Part shown: in pieces, positions 38,785 through 46,974 of the stretch
How the letters are laid out: each line of letters opens with the position of its first letter
How positions within the stretch are numbered: position 1 is the stretch's first letter
Assembly: GCA_029821755.1 (NCBI GenBank)
Contig: JALGSV010000007.1
Location: forward strand, 216,368-280,367
From: Candidatus Zipacnadum vermilionense
GTDB lineage: Bacteria; Armatimonadota; Zipacnadia; Zipacnadales; Zipacnadaceae
DNA: 64,000 nucleotides
Reading direction: 5' to 3'
The notes under the pieces: model-generated
Databases searched by the model: none
Seen by the model: the letters and a program-made list of their open reading frames with translations, nothing else
Told to the model about the DNA's origin: nothing
Position numbers and translations under genes: made by a program

Positions 38785-39839
38785 TGGACTACGCGGGACG
38801 CCGCGCGCGAGCGCTCCAGGCCCTGGCAGGGCCGGACCTCCCGGCGCTACTGGTCACCCATCCCCTGCACGTGCGCTATCTGACCGGCTTCACCGGTGAG
38901 GGTTTCCTCCTGCTGGCCGAGACGCCGGTGCTGTGCACCGACCGGCGCTTCGAGGTCGAGGCGCGCGAGCAAGCGGCCGGCTGCCAGGTCTCAGCCCCGG
39001 AGATGAGCCATGTTCAGTCACTCATCGCCGCGGTCCAAGAGGCGGCCTTACCCCGCGTGGGTTTCGAACCGGACAGCCTCACCTGGGCCCAGCACACCCG
39101 AGTCGCCGAGGCCTTGCCGGAGGCGGAGCTGGTCGCCGTGCCGCGCGTCATCGAGGCCCTGCGGCTGTGCAAGGAGCCGGAGGAGATCGCGCTTATCGCT
39201 CAGGCGGCGGCGCTGGCCGACCGGGCACTGGAGGAGCTACTCCCGGCGTTGGCTCCCGGTCGCACCGAAAAGCAGTTGGCCTGGCAGTTCACCCAGAGCC
39301 TCCTGGAGGCGGGCGCGGAGGGGGTTAGCTTTGCGCCCATCGTCGCGGGGGGGCCGCACTCGGCCCTGCCGCACGCCGCCCTCACCGACCGGCCGCTGCA
39401 GAACGGGGATATCGTGGTGCTGGACCTGGGCGCGCAGGTGGGGGGGTATTGCTCGGACATGACGCGGACGGTGGTGGTGGGGGATCCGCCGGGGGAGTTT
39501 GCCGAGCGCTACGGTGCGGTGCGTCGCGCGCAGGAGGCGGGGATAGCGGCCCTGGCCGCCGGTCGCTCCGGGGCCAAGGTGGACCGCGCCGCCCGCGAGG
39601 TGCTGGAGGAAGCCGGTCTGGGCGAGCAGTTCTCGCATGGCCTGGGCCATGGGGTAGGCCTGGAGGTCCACGAGGGCCCCACCCTCAGCCGCCTAAGCAC
39701 CGCCACCCTGGAGGCGGGCAATGTGGTGACGGTCGAGCCGGGGATCTACCTGGCGGGCTGGGGCGGAATCAGAATCGAGGACCTCTTTGTGATCGAGGAA
39801 ACGGGGGCCCGGCAACTTACCGCGGCGCCCAAGCTGTAA
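38784..39839 (+). CDS. M24 family aminopeptidase P-like metallopeptidase
   Basis: 351 residues. The creatinase N-like domain (about 1-125) leads to the pita-bread M24 fold. Metal ligands are visible: VLDLGAQVGGYCSDMTRT (two Asp), GHGVGLEVHEGPTL (His and nearby residues), and the Glu residues in VTVEPGIYLAGWGGIRIED. The family cleaves the first residue from peptides with Pro in second position (Xaa-Pro aminopeptidase). ATG 38784 overlaps the aroQ stop, and the pair aroQ plus M24 peptidase is a common layout in bacteria, often followed by efp, which is not here. Confidence 0.92.
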   Translation: MDYAGRRARALQALAGPDLPALLVTHPLHVRYLTGFTGEGFLLLAETPVLCTDRRFEVEAREQAAGCQVSAPEMSHVQSLIAAVQEAALPRVGFEPDSLTWAQHTRVAEALPEAELVAVPRVIEALRLCKEPEEIALIAQAAALADRALEELLPALAPGRTEKQLAWQFTQSLLEAGAEGVSFAPIVAGGPHSALPHAALTDRPLQNGDIVVLDLGAQVGGYCSDMTRTVVVGDPPGEFAERYGAVRRAQEAGIAALAAGRSGAKVDRAAREVLEEAGLGEQFSHGLGHGVGLEVHEGPTLSRLSTATLEAGNVVTVEPGIYLAGWGGIRIEDLFVIEETGARQLTAAPKL

Positions 39840-39861
39840 GAGACAGTACCACCCCGTTTCG

Positions 39862-40563
39862 CTACTCCTTCAGCTCGAACTTGTACCCCACGCCCCACAC
39901 CGTCGCCACCGTCCAGGGAACCGTGTATTCTTCCTCCAGCTTCTGCCGCAGGCGCTTGATGTGCGTGTCGATGGTGCGGTAGCTGTCATCCTCCGGACGG
40001 TAGCCCCAGACCTTCTCCATGATCTCCTGGCGCGTGAAGACCCGTCCGGGCTGCGCGGCCAGAAAGTAGAGCAGGTCGAACTCCTTGGGCGTCATGGTGA
40101 TCTCCTGCCCCGTTACCCGGACACTGCGGGTGGGCAGGTCCACCTCCAGCAGCGGCAGACTCAGGTGCCGCTGCGGCACGGTTAGTTGCTCAAAGCTCTC
40201 CATCCGGCGCAGCAGTGCCCGCACCCGCGCGATCAGCTCCCGGGTGCCGTAAGGCTTGGCCAGGTAGTCGTCGGCCCCTAGCTCCAGGCCGATGACCTTG
40301 TCTACCTCTTCGCCCTTGGCGGTCAGCATCATGATCGGGACCGCGGTGCGCATCCGTAACTGCCGGCAAGCCCCCAGCCCGTCCATGCCAGGCAGGATCA
40401 GGTCCAGGAGCACCAGGTTGGGCTCCACCTCCTCAAACAGCCGCAGTCCCTCCTCGGCGCTGTCCGCGACGTATACCGTGTACCCTTCCATCTCCAGCGC
40501 CGCCTGCGCCAGCCGCTGGTCGCTCTCTGTATCCTCGATGAGGAGAATTGTCTGCTTGGCCAT
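39862..40563 (-). CDS. OmpR-family response regulator
   Basis: 233 residues. A receiver domain (phosphoacceptor Asp in VLLDLILPGMDG near 53, the Lys in LAKPYG near 104) is followed by a winged-helix DNA-binding domain (EFDLLYFLAAQPGRVFTRQEI, RTIDTHIKRLRQKLE). No histidine kinase gene lies beside it, so it is an orphan or its kinase is elsewhere. It has its own promoter (TTGACC-17-TATCAT at 40604-40632) and an AAGGGA site about 9 bases before ATG. Its targets are unknown. Confidence 0.93.
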   Translation of the reverse strand: MAKQTILLIEDTESDQRLAQAALEMEGYTVYVADSAEEGLRLFEEVEPNLVLLDLILPGMDGLGACRQLRMRTAVPIMMLTAKGEEVDKVIGLELGADDYLAKPYGTRELIARVRALLRRMESFEQLTVPQRHLSLPLLEVDLPTRSVRVTGQEITMTPKEFDLLYFLAAQPGRVFTRQEIMEKVWGYRPEDDSYRTIDTHIKRLRQKLEEEYTVPWTVATVWGVGYKFELKE

Positions 40564-40603
40564 AGTGAGCTTCCCTTGCTAGGAGTGTGGAGAATCCGTG
40601 AAG

Positions 40604-40632
40604 ATGATAGCAGAGACGTGGGAGAAGGTCAA
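40604..40632 (-). promoter_or_regulatory. Sigma-70-type promoter of the response regulator
   Basis: TTGACC (40632 to 40627), 17-base spacer, TATCAT (40609 to 40604) on the minus strand. Confidence 0.8.
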
Positions 40633-40639
40633 AGAAACT

Positions 40640-40717
40640 CCGTGTGGGGCAGGCTTGCTAGCCTGCCCAGGCCGGCGCCGGACACCAAGGGCGGGCTAGG
40701 AAACCCGCCCCACGCGA
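40640..40717. repeat. Family A palindromic repeat copy
   Basis: CCGTGTGGGGCAGGCTTGCT and GGGCTAGGAAACCCGCCCCA ending CGCGA, the two-hairpin layout. It lies between the response regulator and the last gene of the membrane operon and may act as its terminator. Confidence 0.7.
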
Positions 40718-40739
40718 ATCGGTCCCGTCCCGCTTGACC

Positions 40740-41522
40740 CTAGTTCCCCGGCGGACCCATCCCCGGTATCCACAGCGGCAGCCAGTCATGCAGCAGGAAC
40801 TGCATCCGCCCGATGAGCAGCGCGACGCGGGCCATGACCGTGTTGCCGAAACTTGCGCCAAAGGCGATCATTAGGCACCATACCCCCACGCGCGAGGATC
40901 GGCCCAGCCAACCGCGGTGGGGCGCGGAGAAGTAGAAGTAGGACAAGGTGGTCAGCACCGCCGCCGCCAGGAGCCAGTTGCCCAGTTGGTCCGGAGCGGC
41001 GACCACCTCCCCCGCCTGGGGCAGGAAGGGATCAATGGTCCCCTTGCCCTGCTCGAGGATCGACGCCTGCACGGTGACTGGGATCACCGACCCGGCCCCG
41101 AAGCCCACCACGAAGGCGATAGGCCAGCGTGACAGCCACTCATACCCCCGGAAGAACCGCCCGAAGATCAGCAGCCCCAGGATGATCGGGAGGGGCAGCA
41201 GATACAGCCGGAAGTCGACTATCACATTCTCCGCCGGCTTAGGCAGCGCGTAAGCATGTAGGTGCAGGGCCAGCAGCCCCTCCCGCACCAGCGCCACCAG
41301 GGGCCAGATAACCAGGACCTTGAGGGCCTGATGGAAGACGATCACGGCGCCGTAGGCGGCGGAGATACCCACGAAAAGGTGCTCGGCCACTCTGAATACG
41401 GGGCTGTCGGCATACAGGAAGCTGTAGACCGCCAGCGTGAGCAGCGCGGCCACCCAGATGCCGATATGCTCCCAAGTGGGGGTAGTAAGGAAGGCCCAGA
41501 CCGAGGGTGGTGGTGGTGGCAC
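40740..41522 (-). CDS. Membrane protein of the MutL-like operon (gene 8)
   Basis: 260 residues, with about six membrane helices: IGIWVAALLTLAVYSFLY, AEHLFVGISAAYGAVIVF, ALKVLVIWPLVALV, FRLYLLPLPIILGLLIFG, WPIAFVVGFGAGSVIPV and WLLAAAVLTTLSYFYFSA. I do not know the family. GTG 41522 has GAGG 10 bases upstream, inside the previous gene's end (5-base gap), so it is translationally linked. It is the last gene of the eight-gene run of membrane and soluble proteins that starts at 49584. Confidence 0.75.
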   Translation of the reverse strand: MPPPPPSVWAFLTTPTWEHIGIWVAALLTLAVYSFLYADSPVFRVAEHLFVGISAAYGAVIVFHQALKVLVIWPLVALVREGLLALHLHAYALPKPAENVIVDFRLYLLPLPIILGLLIFGRFFRGYEWLSRWPIAFVVGFGAGSVIPVTVQASILEQGKGTIDPFLPQAGEVVAAPDQLGNWLLAAAVLTTLSYFYFSAPHRGWLGRSSRVGVWCLMIAFGASFGNTVMARVALLIGRMQFLLHDWLPLWIPGMGPPGN

Positions 41523-41527
41523 TACGG

Positions 41528-42391
41528 TTACACCTCTTCCCCCGTGGGTGGTTCGGGCGGCTCGTGCTGGGGCGCGGCCCGGCGCCGCCGTGAAGCGAAA
41601 TACGCGATATTGCCGATCAACACCAGCAGGACCATCAGCAGGTGTACCGCCGTCACTCCGGGCATGGCCAGCATCGCCTGGTCCGGCTCATCGAGCAGCT
41701 TCTCGTACTCCGCCGCCCCGGCGATGCCGTTGATCAGCCCTACCAACTGCTGGGTGCGCAGGTAGGGGTACAGGTCCATGGCCACTACCGAGGTCACGCC
41801 CGCCCCCACCGGCGCATGGAAGCGCTGGTGAGCGAAGGCAATCCAGGCGCCGGTCAGTCCCGTTCCGGTGATATCCACGATCAGCTTGATCTGTCGGTAG
41901 TCGTGTACCCCGCGCAGTACGGGGAGGGTCGAAGTCGGGTTGCCCTTCACATCGCTCACGTACACGCGCTTGAGGTTCTCGCCCATGCCCAGCAGCACCG
42001 CCTGGATCCCCGGCCGCCAGCCCAGGTTTACATAGTCCACCCCGTACTCCTTCCCCTCTTCCTGGGCGACCTGATCGAGCACGCTCTGGGAAAGCAGCAC
42101 TCCGGCGGGCATGAAGGTCATCGCGATCAGCCGCAGGTCCTTGCGCATGACATGCCGGGTGATCGCCACCGCCATCGGCTGCAGCTCCGGCTTTACCGAG
42201 GGGTCAAAGTCAAAGGCCACCAGCACCGGCGACCCCTCCGGCAGCGCGTCGATGTAGTCATACAGCGACTGGGTCCAGGGATTGGTGTACCCCGGTGGCG
42301 ACTTCCAACCGGCCACCAGCGGCACGGTAACCACCGCGAAGACCAGGAGGTAGATGAACCGGCGATCGATATGGAGTAGACGTTCCCACAT
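41528..42391 (-). CDS. Membrane protein of the MutL-like operon (gene 7)
   Basis: 287 residues. One membrane helix near the start (LLVFAVVTVPLVAGW), a large soluble domain (about 35-225) that resembles a Rossmann-like fold (PEGSPVLVAFDFDPSVKPELQ, IKLIVDITGTGLTGAW), and a second helix near 243-262 (VHLLMVLLVLIGNIAYF). The C-terminal tail is acidic. The ATG start (42391) directly abuts the 7-base repeat array of the inserted cassette and has lost any ribosome site that may have been there. The domain is unknown to me. It likely pairs with gene 8. Confidence 0.75.
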   Translation of the reverse strand: MWERLLHIDRRFIYLLVFAVVTVPLVAGWKSPPGYTNPWTQSLYDYIDALPEGSPVLVAFDFDPSVKPELQPMAVAITRHVMRKDLRLIAMTFMPAGVLLSQSVLDQVAQEEGKEYGVDYVNLGWRPGIQAVLLGMGENLKRVYVSDVKGNPTSTLPVLRGVHDYRQIKLIVDITGTGLTGAWIAFAHQRFHAPVGAGVTSVVAMDLYPYLRTQQLVGLINGIAGAAEYEKLLDEPDQAMLAMPGVTAVHLLMVLLVLIGNIAYFASRRRRAAPQHEPPEPPTGEEV

Positions 42392-42394
42392 AGG

Positions 42395-42422
42395 CTTCAG
42401 ACTTCAGACTGCAGACTTCAGA
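42395..42422. repeat. 7-bp repeat array, left side of the inserted cassette
   Basis: Four tandem CTTCAGA units (the third is CTGCAGA), 42395-42422. The mirror array TCTGAAG (four units, some altered) is at 43774-43801. Confidence 0.8.
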
Positions 42423-42462
42423 CCGCGAGTCCAGGCCACCGGATGAATAACATTCTCAAAGT

Positions 42463-43587
42463 TCATCTGTTGGCCGATGAAAACAGGCTGCCGGGGTTGT
42501 CCCGGCATACAAGGCCCTGGTGGCCGCCTCGGTCGTCAATAAGCACATGGGTGGCGGAAGAGTCAAGGGCGTTGTTGCTTATCACGCAGTTGGTCAACTG
42601 TTCGAGAACCACGGCCGTGTGCGGCGACCACGAATGCTTGCTTCCATACCCGAGGCTGCCGGGATTGTCGTCGTCGCGACCGATGACGAGTGTGTTGCCG
42701 GTCACCGTGACCCCACGCTGCCGTCGCAGCAGCAGGTGGCAGGACGGTTCATTGCCGGGCTTCCGGAATTCCGGCTTGCCGCTGCGGTAAAGGATGTTCC
42801 CGGTCACGGTGGTGTAACCGGCGCATCCGACGATCTCGTTCTCCGGCCCGTCATCGTCGGCCGTCAGGGCGATGGCTGTTCCACCCGAACGGTCGATGTA
42901 GTTGGCGGTGATGCTGTAATGAGATCCCATGTGGATATGAATACCGTCGTCGCGGTTCCATTCGATGCGGTTGGCCGTGAGGGTGGCCGCGTTGTTTTCC
43001 TCGTGCGTGGTGAAACCGCAACCCCCGTTTAACGATAGCCAGCAGTCAATCACGAAACCGTCCCACCCGCGCACGCGGAGGCCGTGACCGCCGTTGCCCA
43101 GCACCTGGCAGCTCCGCACGCGGTAACACCAGATGCGCTCCAGCCGGATCCCGTCGCCGCTGAAATAAGCGATCTTGCAGCGCTCGATGGTGGTCAGGTC
43201 CTCTTCCAGTCCGTATTCCTGTTTGTCGACCAGGATGCCACAAACGTCTTCTCCCAGTGAGTTTCCTTCCAGGCAAACCCCATCGATCACTGCGCCGATG
43301 GCGCCGGTGGCGTCGATGAGGGCCTTGGCTTCAGGATCATTCAGTTCCAGAACGGAACCTCCGGGATGCTTCCACGACGCCTGTGCCGAACCACGGATGG
43401 CGGTGTGCGGGTGCATCCTAACGCCCCCGCAGCGCCAGCGGCCGGGCGGGATCCGCACAACGCCCTGGATCGGAGCCACTGCGTCCAGTGCCTGCTGGAG
43501 GGTGGACGTGATGTCGCCCGGGGCCGGGCCCAGGAAATCGCTCAGGTTCAGTTCATCTCTGATACGATCATTACTTGATGCAGGCAT
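42463..43587 (-). CDS. Right-handed beta-helix repeat protein
   Basis: 374 residues with many short beta coils of the parallel beta-helix type (NGGHGLRVRGWDGFVIDCWLSL, NNAATLTANRIEWNRDDGIH, YSITANYIDRSGG). Such folds occur in pectin-lyase-like enzymes and surface carbohydrate-binding proteins; no signal peptide is seen. The gene is flanked by mirror-image 7-base repeat arrays and its base composition is less GC-rich than its neighbours. It splits what looks like a conserved operon. No catalytic residues can be assigned. ATG 43587 has only a weak AGAG site. Confidence 0.78.
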   Translation of the reverse strand: MPASSNDRIRDELNLSDFLGPAPGDITSTLQQALDAVAPIQGVVRIPPGRWRCGGVRMHPHTAIRGSAQASWKHPGGSVLELNDPEAKALIDATGAIGAVIDGVCLEGNSLGEDVCGILVDKQEYGLEEDLTTIERCKIAYFSGDGIRLERIWCYRVRSCQVLGNGGHGLRVRGWDGFVIDCWLSLNGGCGFTTHEENNAATLTANRIEWNRDDGIHIHMGSHYSITANYIDRSGGTAIALTADDDGPENEIVGCAGYTTVTGNILYRSGKPEFRKPGNEPSCHLLLRRQRGVTVTGNTLVIGRDDDNPGSLGYGSKHSWSPHTAVVLEQLTNCVISNNALDSSATHVLIDDRGGHQGLVCRDNPGSLFSSANR

Positions 43588-43773
43588 TGTGTTCTTTCTC
43601 TCGCAAGTCTGGACAGACCACCGGTTGCCTGTCCACGAGAGTCGGCTCGCCGTCAGGAGCAGGCGGGCCGCTGCGATCCTTGTATCGTCGGCAACATTTC
43701 CGGGCGCGATCAGACCATTCGCCAGGGCAATTGAAAACGTTTGACTTTAGGTCTCGGACCGGTCCCCTCCGAG

Positions 43774-43802
43774 TCTGAGGTCTGAAGTTTGAGGTCTGAA
43801 GT
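43774..43802. repeat. 7-bp repeat array, right side of the inserted cassette
   Basis: TCTGAGG, TCTGAAG, TTTGAGG, TCTGAAG in tandem, the inverse complement of CTTCAGA units at 42395. The gene 6 stop codon (43803-43805) follows immediately. Confidence 0.8.
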
Positions 43803-44426
43803 CTAGTCCCCTCCCAAATGCGACCTCTCAATCCCCAGAATAATCCGCAGCGACGTCGCGATTACCCCCAAAGCCACCCCGAAGATGATCCCCCGCTTGG
43901 CCCCTACCGCCGGGTATATCATCAGCCACTCGGTGAACTGCGGCCAGTGGCCGTGGGTGTACTCTCCGCTGATGGGCACCCGGCCGATGATGACGATCAC
44001 CGCGGCGATCAGCAGAATCGTCGCCTCCACGCTGCGGGCGCGGAAGGAGCGATATGCCGCTGAAGCCATGAAGAAGGCCAGCAGGCTGAAGACGGTCGAG
44101 TCCAGCGGCACTTGCACCCAGTTGAACAGCCAGTTGAAGGGGGTCTTCGCACCGATACCCCAGAACAGGCCCAGCACCAGCATGACGACGAAGCTGAGGA
44201 GAGTGATGAACGAATAGACGTAGGCAGGCCGGCGCCGGCGGATCTTGTCCAAGTGCGTGCGTAGGAGGCTGCCCAAACCCAGCACCAGCGCGAAGGTGCC
44301 GACGATCATTCCCCAGTTGATGAGCATTTGCAGCGCCTCAGCCATCCGCTTGTGGGGGATGAAGAACTGCACCAGCACAAACATGCCGGTCAGAAACCCC
44401 AGCAGCAGGGGAACGCGCATGCGCAT
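43803..44426 (-). CDS. Membrane protein of the MutL-like operon (gene 6)
   Basis: 207 residues with about six hydrophobic helices (LLLGFLTGMFVLVQFFIP, INWGMIVGTFALVLGLGSLL, YSFITLLSFVVMLVLGLFW, VFSLLAFFMASAAYRS, ATILLIAAVIVIIGRVP, GIIFGVALGVIATSLRI). AAAGGAGG lies 12 bases before ATG 44426; a second ATG two codons on is possible. I do not recognise the family, but it is adjacent to gene 5 across a 116-base gap holding a family A palindrome. Confidence 0.75.
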   Translation of the reverse strand: MRMRVPLLLGFLTGMFVLVQFFIPHKRMAEALQMLINWGMIVGTFALVLGLGSLLRTHLDKIRRRRPAYVYSFITLLSFVVMLVLGLFWGIGAKTPFNWLFNWVQVPLDSTVFSLLAFFMASAAYRSFRARSVEATILLIAAVIVIIGRVPISGEYTHGHWPQFTEWLMIYPAVGAKRGIIFGVALGVIATSLRIILGIERSHLGGD

Positions 44427-44450
44427 AGGTTGTAGTGGCCTCCTTTCTCG

Positions 44451-44530
44451 CCGCGTGGGCCGGGTTTTCTAGCCCGCCCAGGGGGAGCTGCCCCTGCCGG
44501 ACGCGGGCTGGGAAGCCCGCGCCACGCGGA
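44451..44530. repeat. Family A palindromic repeat copy
   Basis: CCGCGTGGGCCGGGTTTTCT and GCGGGCTGGGAAGCCCGCGC ending CACGCGGA. It sits in the gap between operon genes 5 and 6. Confidence 0.75.
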
Positions 44531-44542
44531 ATCAGCCCCTGC

Positions 44543-45841
44543 TCACACCGTCAGCAACTCCAGCAACTTCTCTGCCACCGGTCGCAGCATCGGCGCCACG
44601 TAATAGGTCGTCGCCGCCAGGATTATCCCGACGACAATCACCCCGCTCACGATCACCTTCCCCACGTCCTGCGCCTTGAGCTGCGCCAGCAGGATCGGGT
44701 CCCGCGACAGATACGCCCCTGCCGCGTACAGCTCCTCACCCATCAGGGTGTAATCACAAGCCGCTACGAAGAAGGGCAGTTGGTTGTCCGCGTCGGTGCC
44801 GGCGATCTGCAGCGTGTCGGTCAGGTTCCCGGTCTCGGCCAGCACCAGCGACTCGGCGGCGAAGTAGCCCATGAAGAAGTTGACCGCCGGCTTCTCCCGC
44901 AGCATCGTCCCTGCCACCGCTGTCACGTAGCCGAACTGGCTGTCGGTGACGAAGAAGATGTCCTCCGGGTCGTATGCCTCCGGGTGCCCCGCGTGCAGGT
45001 AGGACTGCGAGACGATCTCCCGCTCGGTGGCCATGACCATGGGGTCGGCCACGGGGACGATGATGCGGGTGCCATAGGGCGCGGTCTTGTGCGCTAGGTG
45101 TCCCAAGATGAGCATGGAGGCGATGGTGGCGATATCCCCCGCCCCGCCCAGGCCCGACACGTACAGGATGGGCCGGCCCATCTCCGTCGCCCGCCCGATG
45201 GCATCCTCCACCGCCTGCAAGGCTGCGATGGGGCGGATGTAAATATCCCGCCGCCGGGCGATATGGAGCACCACCAGTGTAATGACGCAGAGCAGTAGCG
45301 ACACCAGCAGGACATTGGTCAGCTCCGGCTTGTACCAGCGCCCGATGGTGGTCGCCGGTCCGGCCGGGGCCGATACGGCCTCCTGCACGCCGGGGGTGGT
45401 GACCAGGTTGGGGTCGCTCGGATTATAGGTCAGCGGCGCGTCCGGCGGGACGAACACCGCGCCTACCGCCACGTAATACTTCCCTCCCGGCTCCAGGTCC
45501 TTTACCGCCGCCTCATGCGTCTCGGCCCCCTCTACCACCTCCACCGCCTTCAGCTCCTGCGGTTCCTCGCCGACGTAGACGCGATAGGCCGCCGGAGCCG
45601 GCTCGGCCCCCGGCGGCATCTGCCAGGTCACCCTCAGGGTGTCGCCAGCCAACTCCTCATCGTCGTTGGCCACCTGGACATTCGTGGGAGTGGGGAGGGT
45701 GTCAGACAGGCAGGGGAGGGCGAGGAGCAGGGCCAGCGCGACGGCCAGGAAGGCCTCGCCGCGCAAGCACGGAAGCCGGAGCGGAGGGCGGGCTAGAAAG
45801 CCCGCCCCACGGGAAGGGATTGTCGGCTGTCTACCTCTCAT
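44543..45841 (-). CDS. FN3-plus-membrane protein of the MutL-like operon (gene 5)
   Basis: 432 residues. ATG 45841 overlaps the stop of the upstream gene by 4 bases (ATGA), so it is translationally coupled. The N-terminus carries a hydrophobic segment (FLAVALALLLALPCL), preceded by residues encoded by half a family A repeat (45783-45813). A fibronectin type III-like sheet follows (PTPTNVQVANDDEELAG, EPGGKYYVAVGAVFV), then a membrane helix (NVLLVSLLLCVITLVVLHI), then a soluble domain (about 220-400) with RPIAALQAVEDAIGRATEMGRPI, resembling DUF6754-type sequences, and a final membrane helix. The function is unknown. An alternative start is TTG 45766. Confidence 0.75.
   Translation of the reverse strand: MRGRQPTIPSRGAGFLARPPLRLPCLRGEAFLAVALALLLALPCLSDTLPTPTNVQVANDDEELAGDTLRVTWQMPPGAEPAPAAYRVYVGEEPQELKAVEVVEGAETHEAAVKDLEPGGKYYVAVGAVFVPPDAPLTYNPSDPNLVTTPGVQEAVSAPAGPATTIGRWYKPELTNVLLVSLLLCVITLVVLHIARRRDIYIRPIAALQAVEDAIGRATEMGRPILYVSGLGGAGDIATIASMLILGHLAHKTAPYGTRIIVPVADPMVMATEREIVSQSYLHAGHPEAYDPEDIFFVTDSQFGYVTAVAGTMLREKPAVNFFMGYFAAESLVLAETGNLTDTLQIAGTDADNQLPFFVAACDYTLMGEELYAAGAYLSRDPILLAQLKAQDVGKVIVSGVIVVGIILAATTYYVAPMLRPVAEKLLELLTV
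45783..45813. repeat. Half copy of family A repeat inside a gene start
   Basis: GAGGGCGGGCTAGAAAGCCC and GCCCCACGGG, the right half of the family A element, in frame with the first residues of the FN3-membrane protein. Confidence 0.7.
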
Positions 45842-46974
45842 CTCTCGATCAATTCCACATTCGCCCGGGGCACGGTGACTTCCTCGCCGTTGTCCAGCTT
45901 CGCCTGCAGCACCCGCACCGTCGCCTCCGTCGGGATAACCTGCGGCTGCGGCGGCAGGGCGGTCACCGTTCCCAGTTCCCCGAAATACGGCTCCCGCACC
46001 ACCCGCACCCGGCTGCCCACCTCCAGTCGGCCCGAAGGCGGCGGCGTCTCCCGGCCTGTCTTCTCCCGTAGCGGCACGATCACCTCCGGCCGCAGCACCC
46101 CGGCGCGGATCTGCGTCGCGCCATTCAGCGAGGCCTCCTGCCCGGCGTGGGCGTTGAGCAGGTCGAAGGTCTCCCCGGCCATGGGGATCTCGCCGAAGCC
46201 CTCGGTCAGGACCACTGTGAGTCCCAGGTCCTCGTGTCCGGTGATGGCCACGCCCAGCGGCGCTCCCAGCAGGCGGTCGAGATCGGAAGCCCGCATCGCC
46301 CCCGCCACTACTGCGGACACCCCCACCTCCCGCGCTCGCTCCAGCACCGCCCAGTCCAGGTGCGCCCCGGCCACCACGATCTTTCCACCATGCTCCGGGG
46401 TCAGCGCCGTCGGCAGGATCGTCTCCTCGGGGCGATGGGCGAGCATTGCCAACTGCCCGTAGGCCTCTCCGCCCACGCCCAGGATCCCCTGCACCAGCGC
46501 GCAGGTACATTCGATCGTTAGCGCCTCCCCCTCTTGCACCTCCGCCACGGTTCCGCTCACGTAGGCTTTCAGCTCAACGGGGATGGACTCGCCGCGGATC
46601 AGCGCCTGTCCAGTTACCACGCTGATCGCCTCCAGCGTCCCCGAGGCCGGGCTCAGGGCCTGCGAGCGGAAGAAACCGAAGAAGGCCTTGTACTCCGCCA
46701 GCGGCTCGTTGTACTCCACCGTGTCGCCGGGCCTCTTCAGCAGCCACCGCTCCACCTCGCCCGGCGGCAGGTTCAGCTCCCGGGCCAGATTCACGGCCGA
46801 GACCCGTCCGGGCAGCGCCGTGGCCGCCACCACCTGCTCGGCGGCGACCGAGTCGCCAACAGCCACGTGGAGTTCGCCCGACAACGGCAAGCGCCGCTCC
46901 CGCTGGATAGTAGTCTCTGCCGCGATCAGGAGGGTGGGAGTGTAGGCGGTGCCGGCGGCGCGGGCCTCAGCCAC
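45838..46974 (-). CDS. Barrel-sandwich plus KOW-like protein of the operon (gene 4)
   Basis: 378 residues from GTG 46974, which overlaps the end of gene 3 by 8 bases and has AGGAGGTGGGC just upstream. The N-terminal half (about 20-145) has the layout of lipoyl/biotinyl-type barrel-sandwich domains, with short strands such as GELHVAVGDSVAAEQVVA and PASGTLEAISVVTG. A middle alpha/beta region follows (VVAGAHLDWAVLERAREVG). The end (about 310-378) looks like a KOW-type beta barrel: GSRVRVVREPYFGELGTVTALP and NGEEVTVPRANVELIE. The combination is odd and unrecognised as a set. Confidence 0.75.
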   Translation of the reverse strand: MAEARAAGTAYTPTLLIAAETTIQRERRLPLSGELHVAVGDSVAAEQVVAATALPGRVSAVNLARELNLPPGEVERWLLKRPGDTVEYNEPLAEYKAFFGFFRSQALSPASGTLEAISVVTGQALIRGESIPVELKAYVSGTVAEVQEGEALTIECTCALVQGILGVGGEAYGQLAMLAHRPEETILPTALTPEHGGKIVVAGAHLDWAVLERAREVGVSAVVAGAMRASDLDRLLGAPLGVAITGHEDLGLTVVLTEGFGEIPMAGETFDLLNAHAGQEASLNGATQIRAGVLRPEVIVPLREKTGRETPPPSGRLEVGSRVRVVREPYFGELGTVTALPPQPQVIPTEATVRVLQAKLDNGEEVTVPRANVELIER

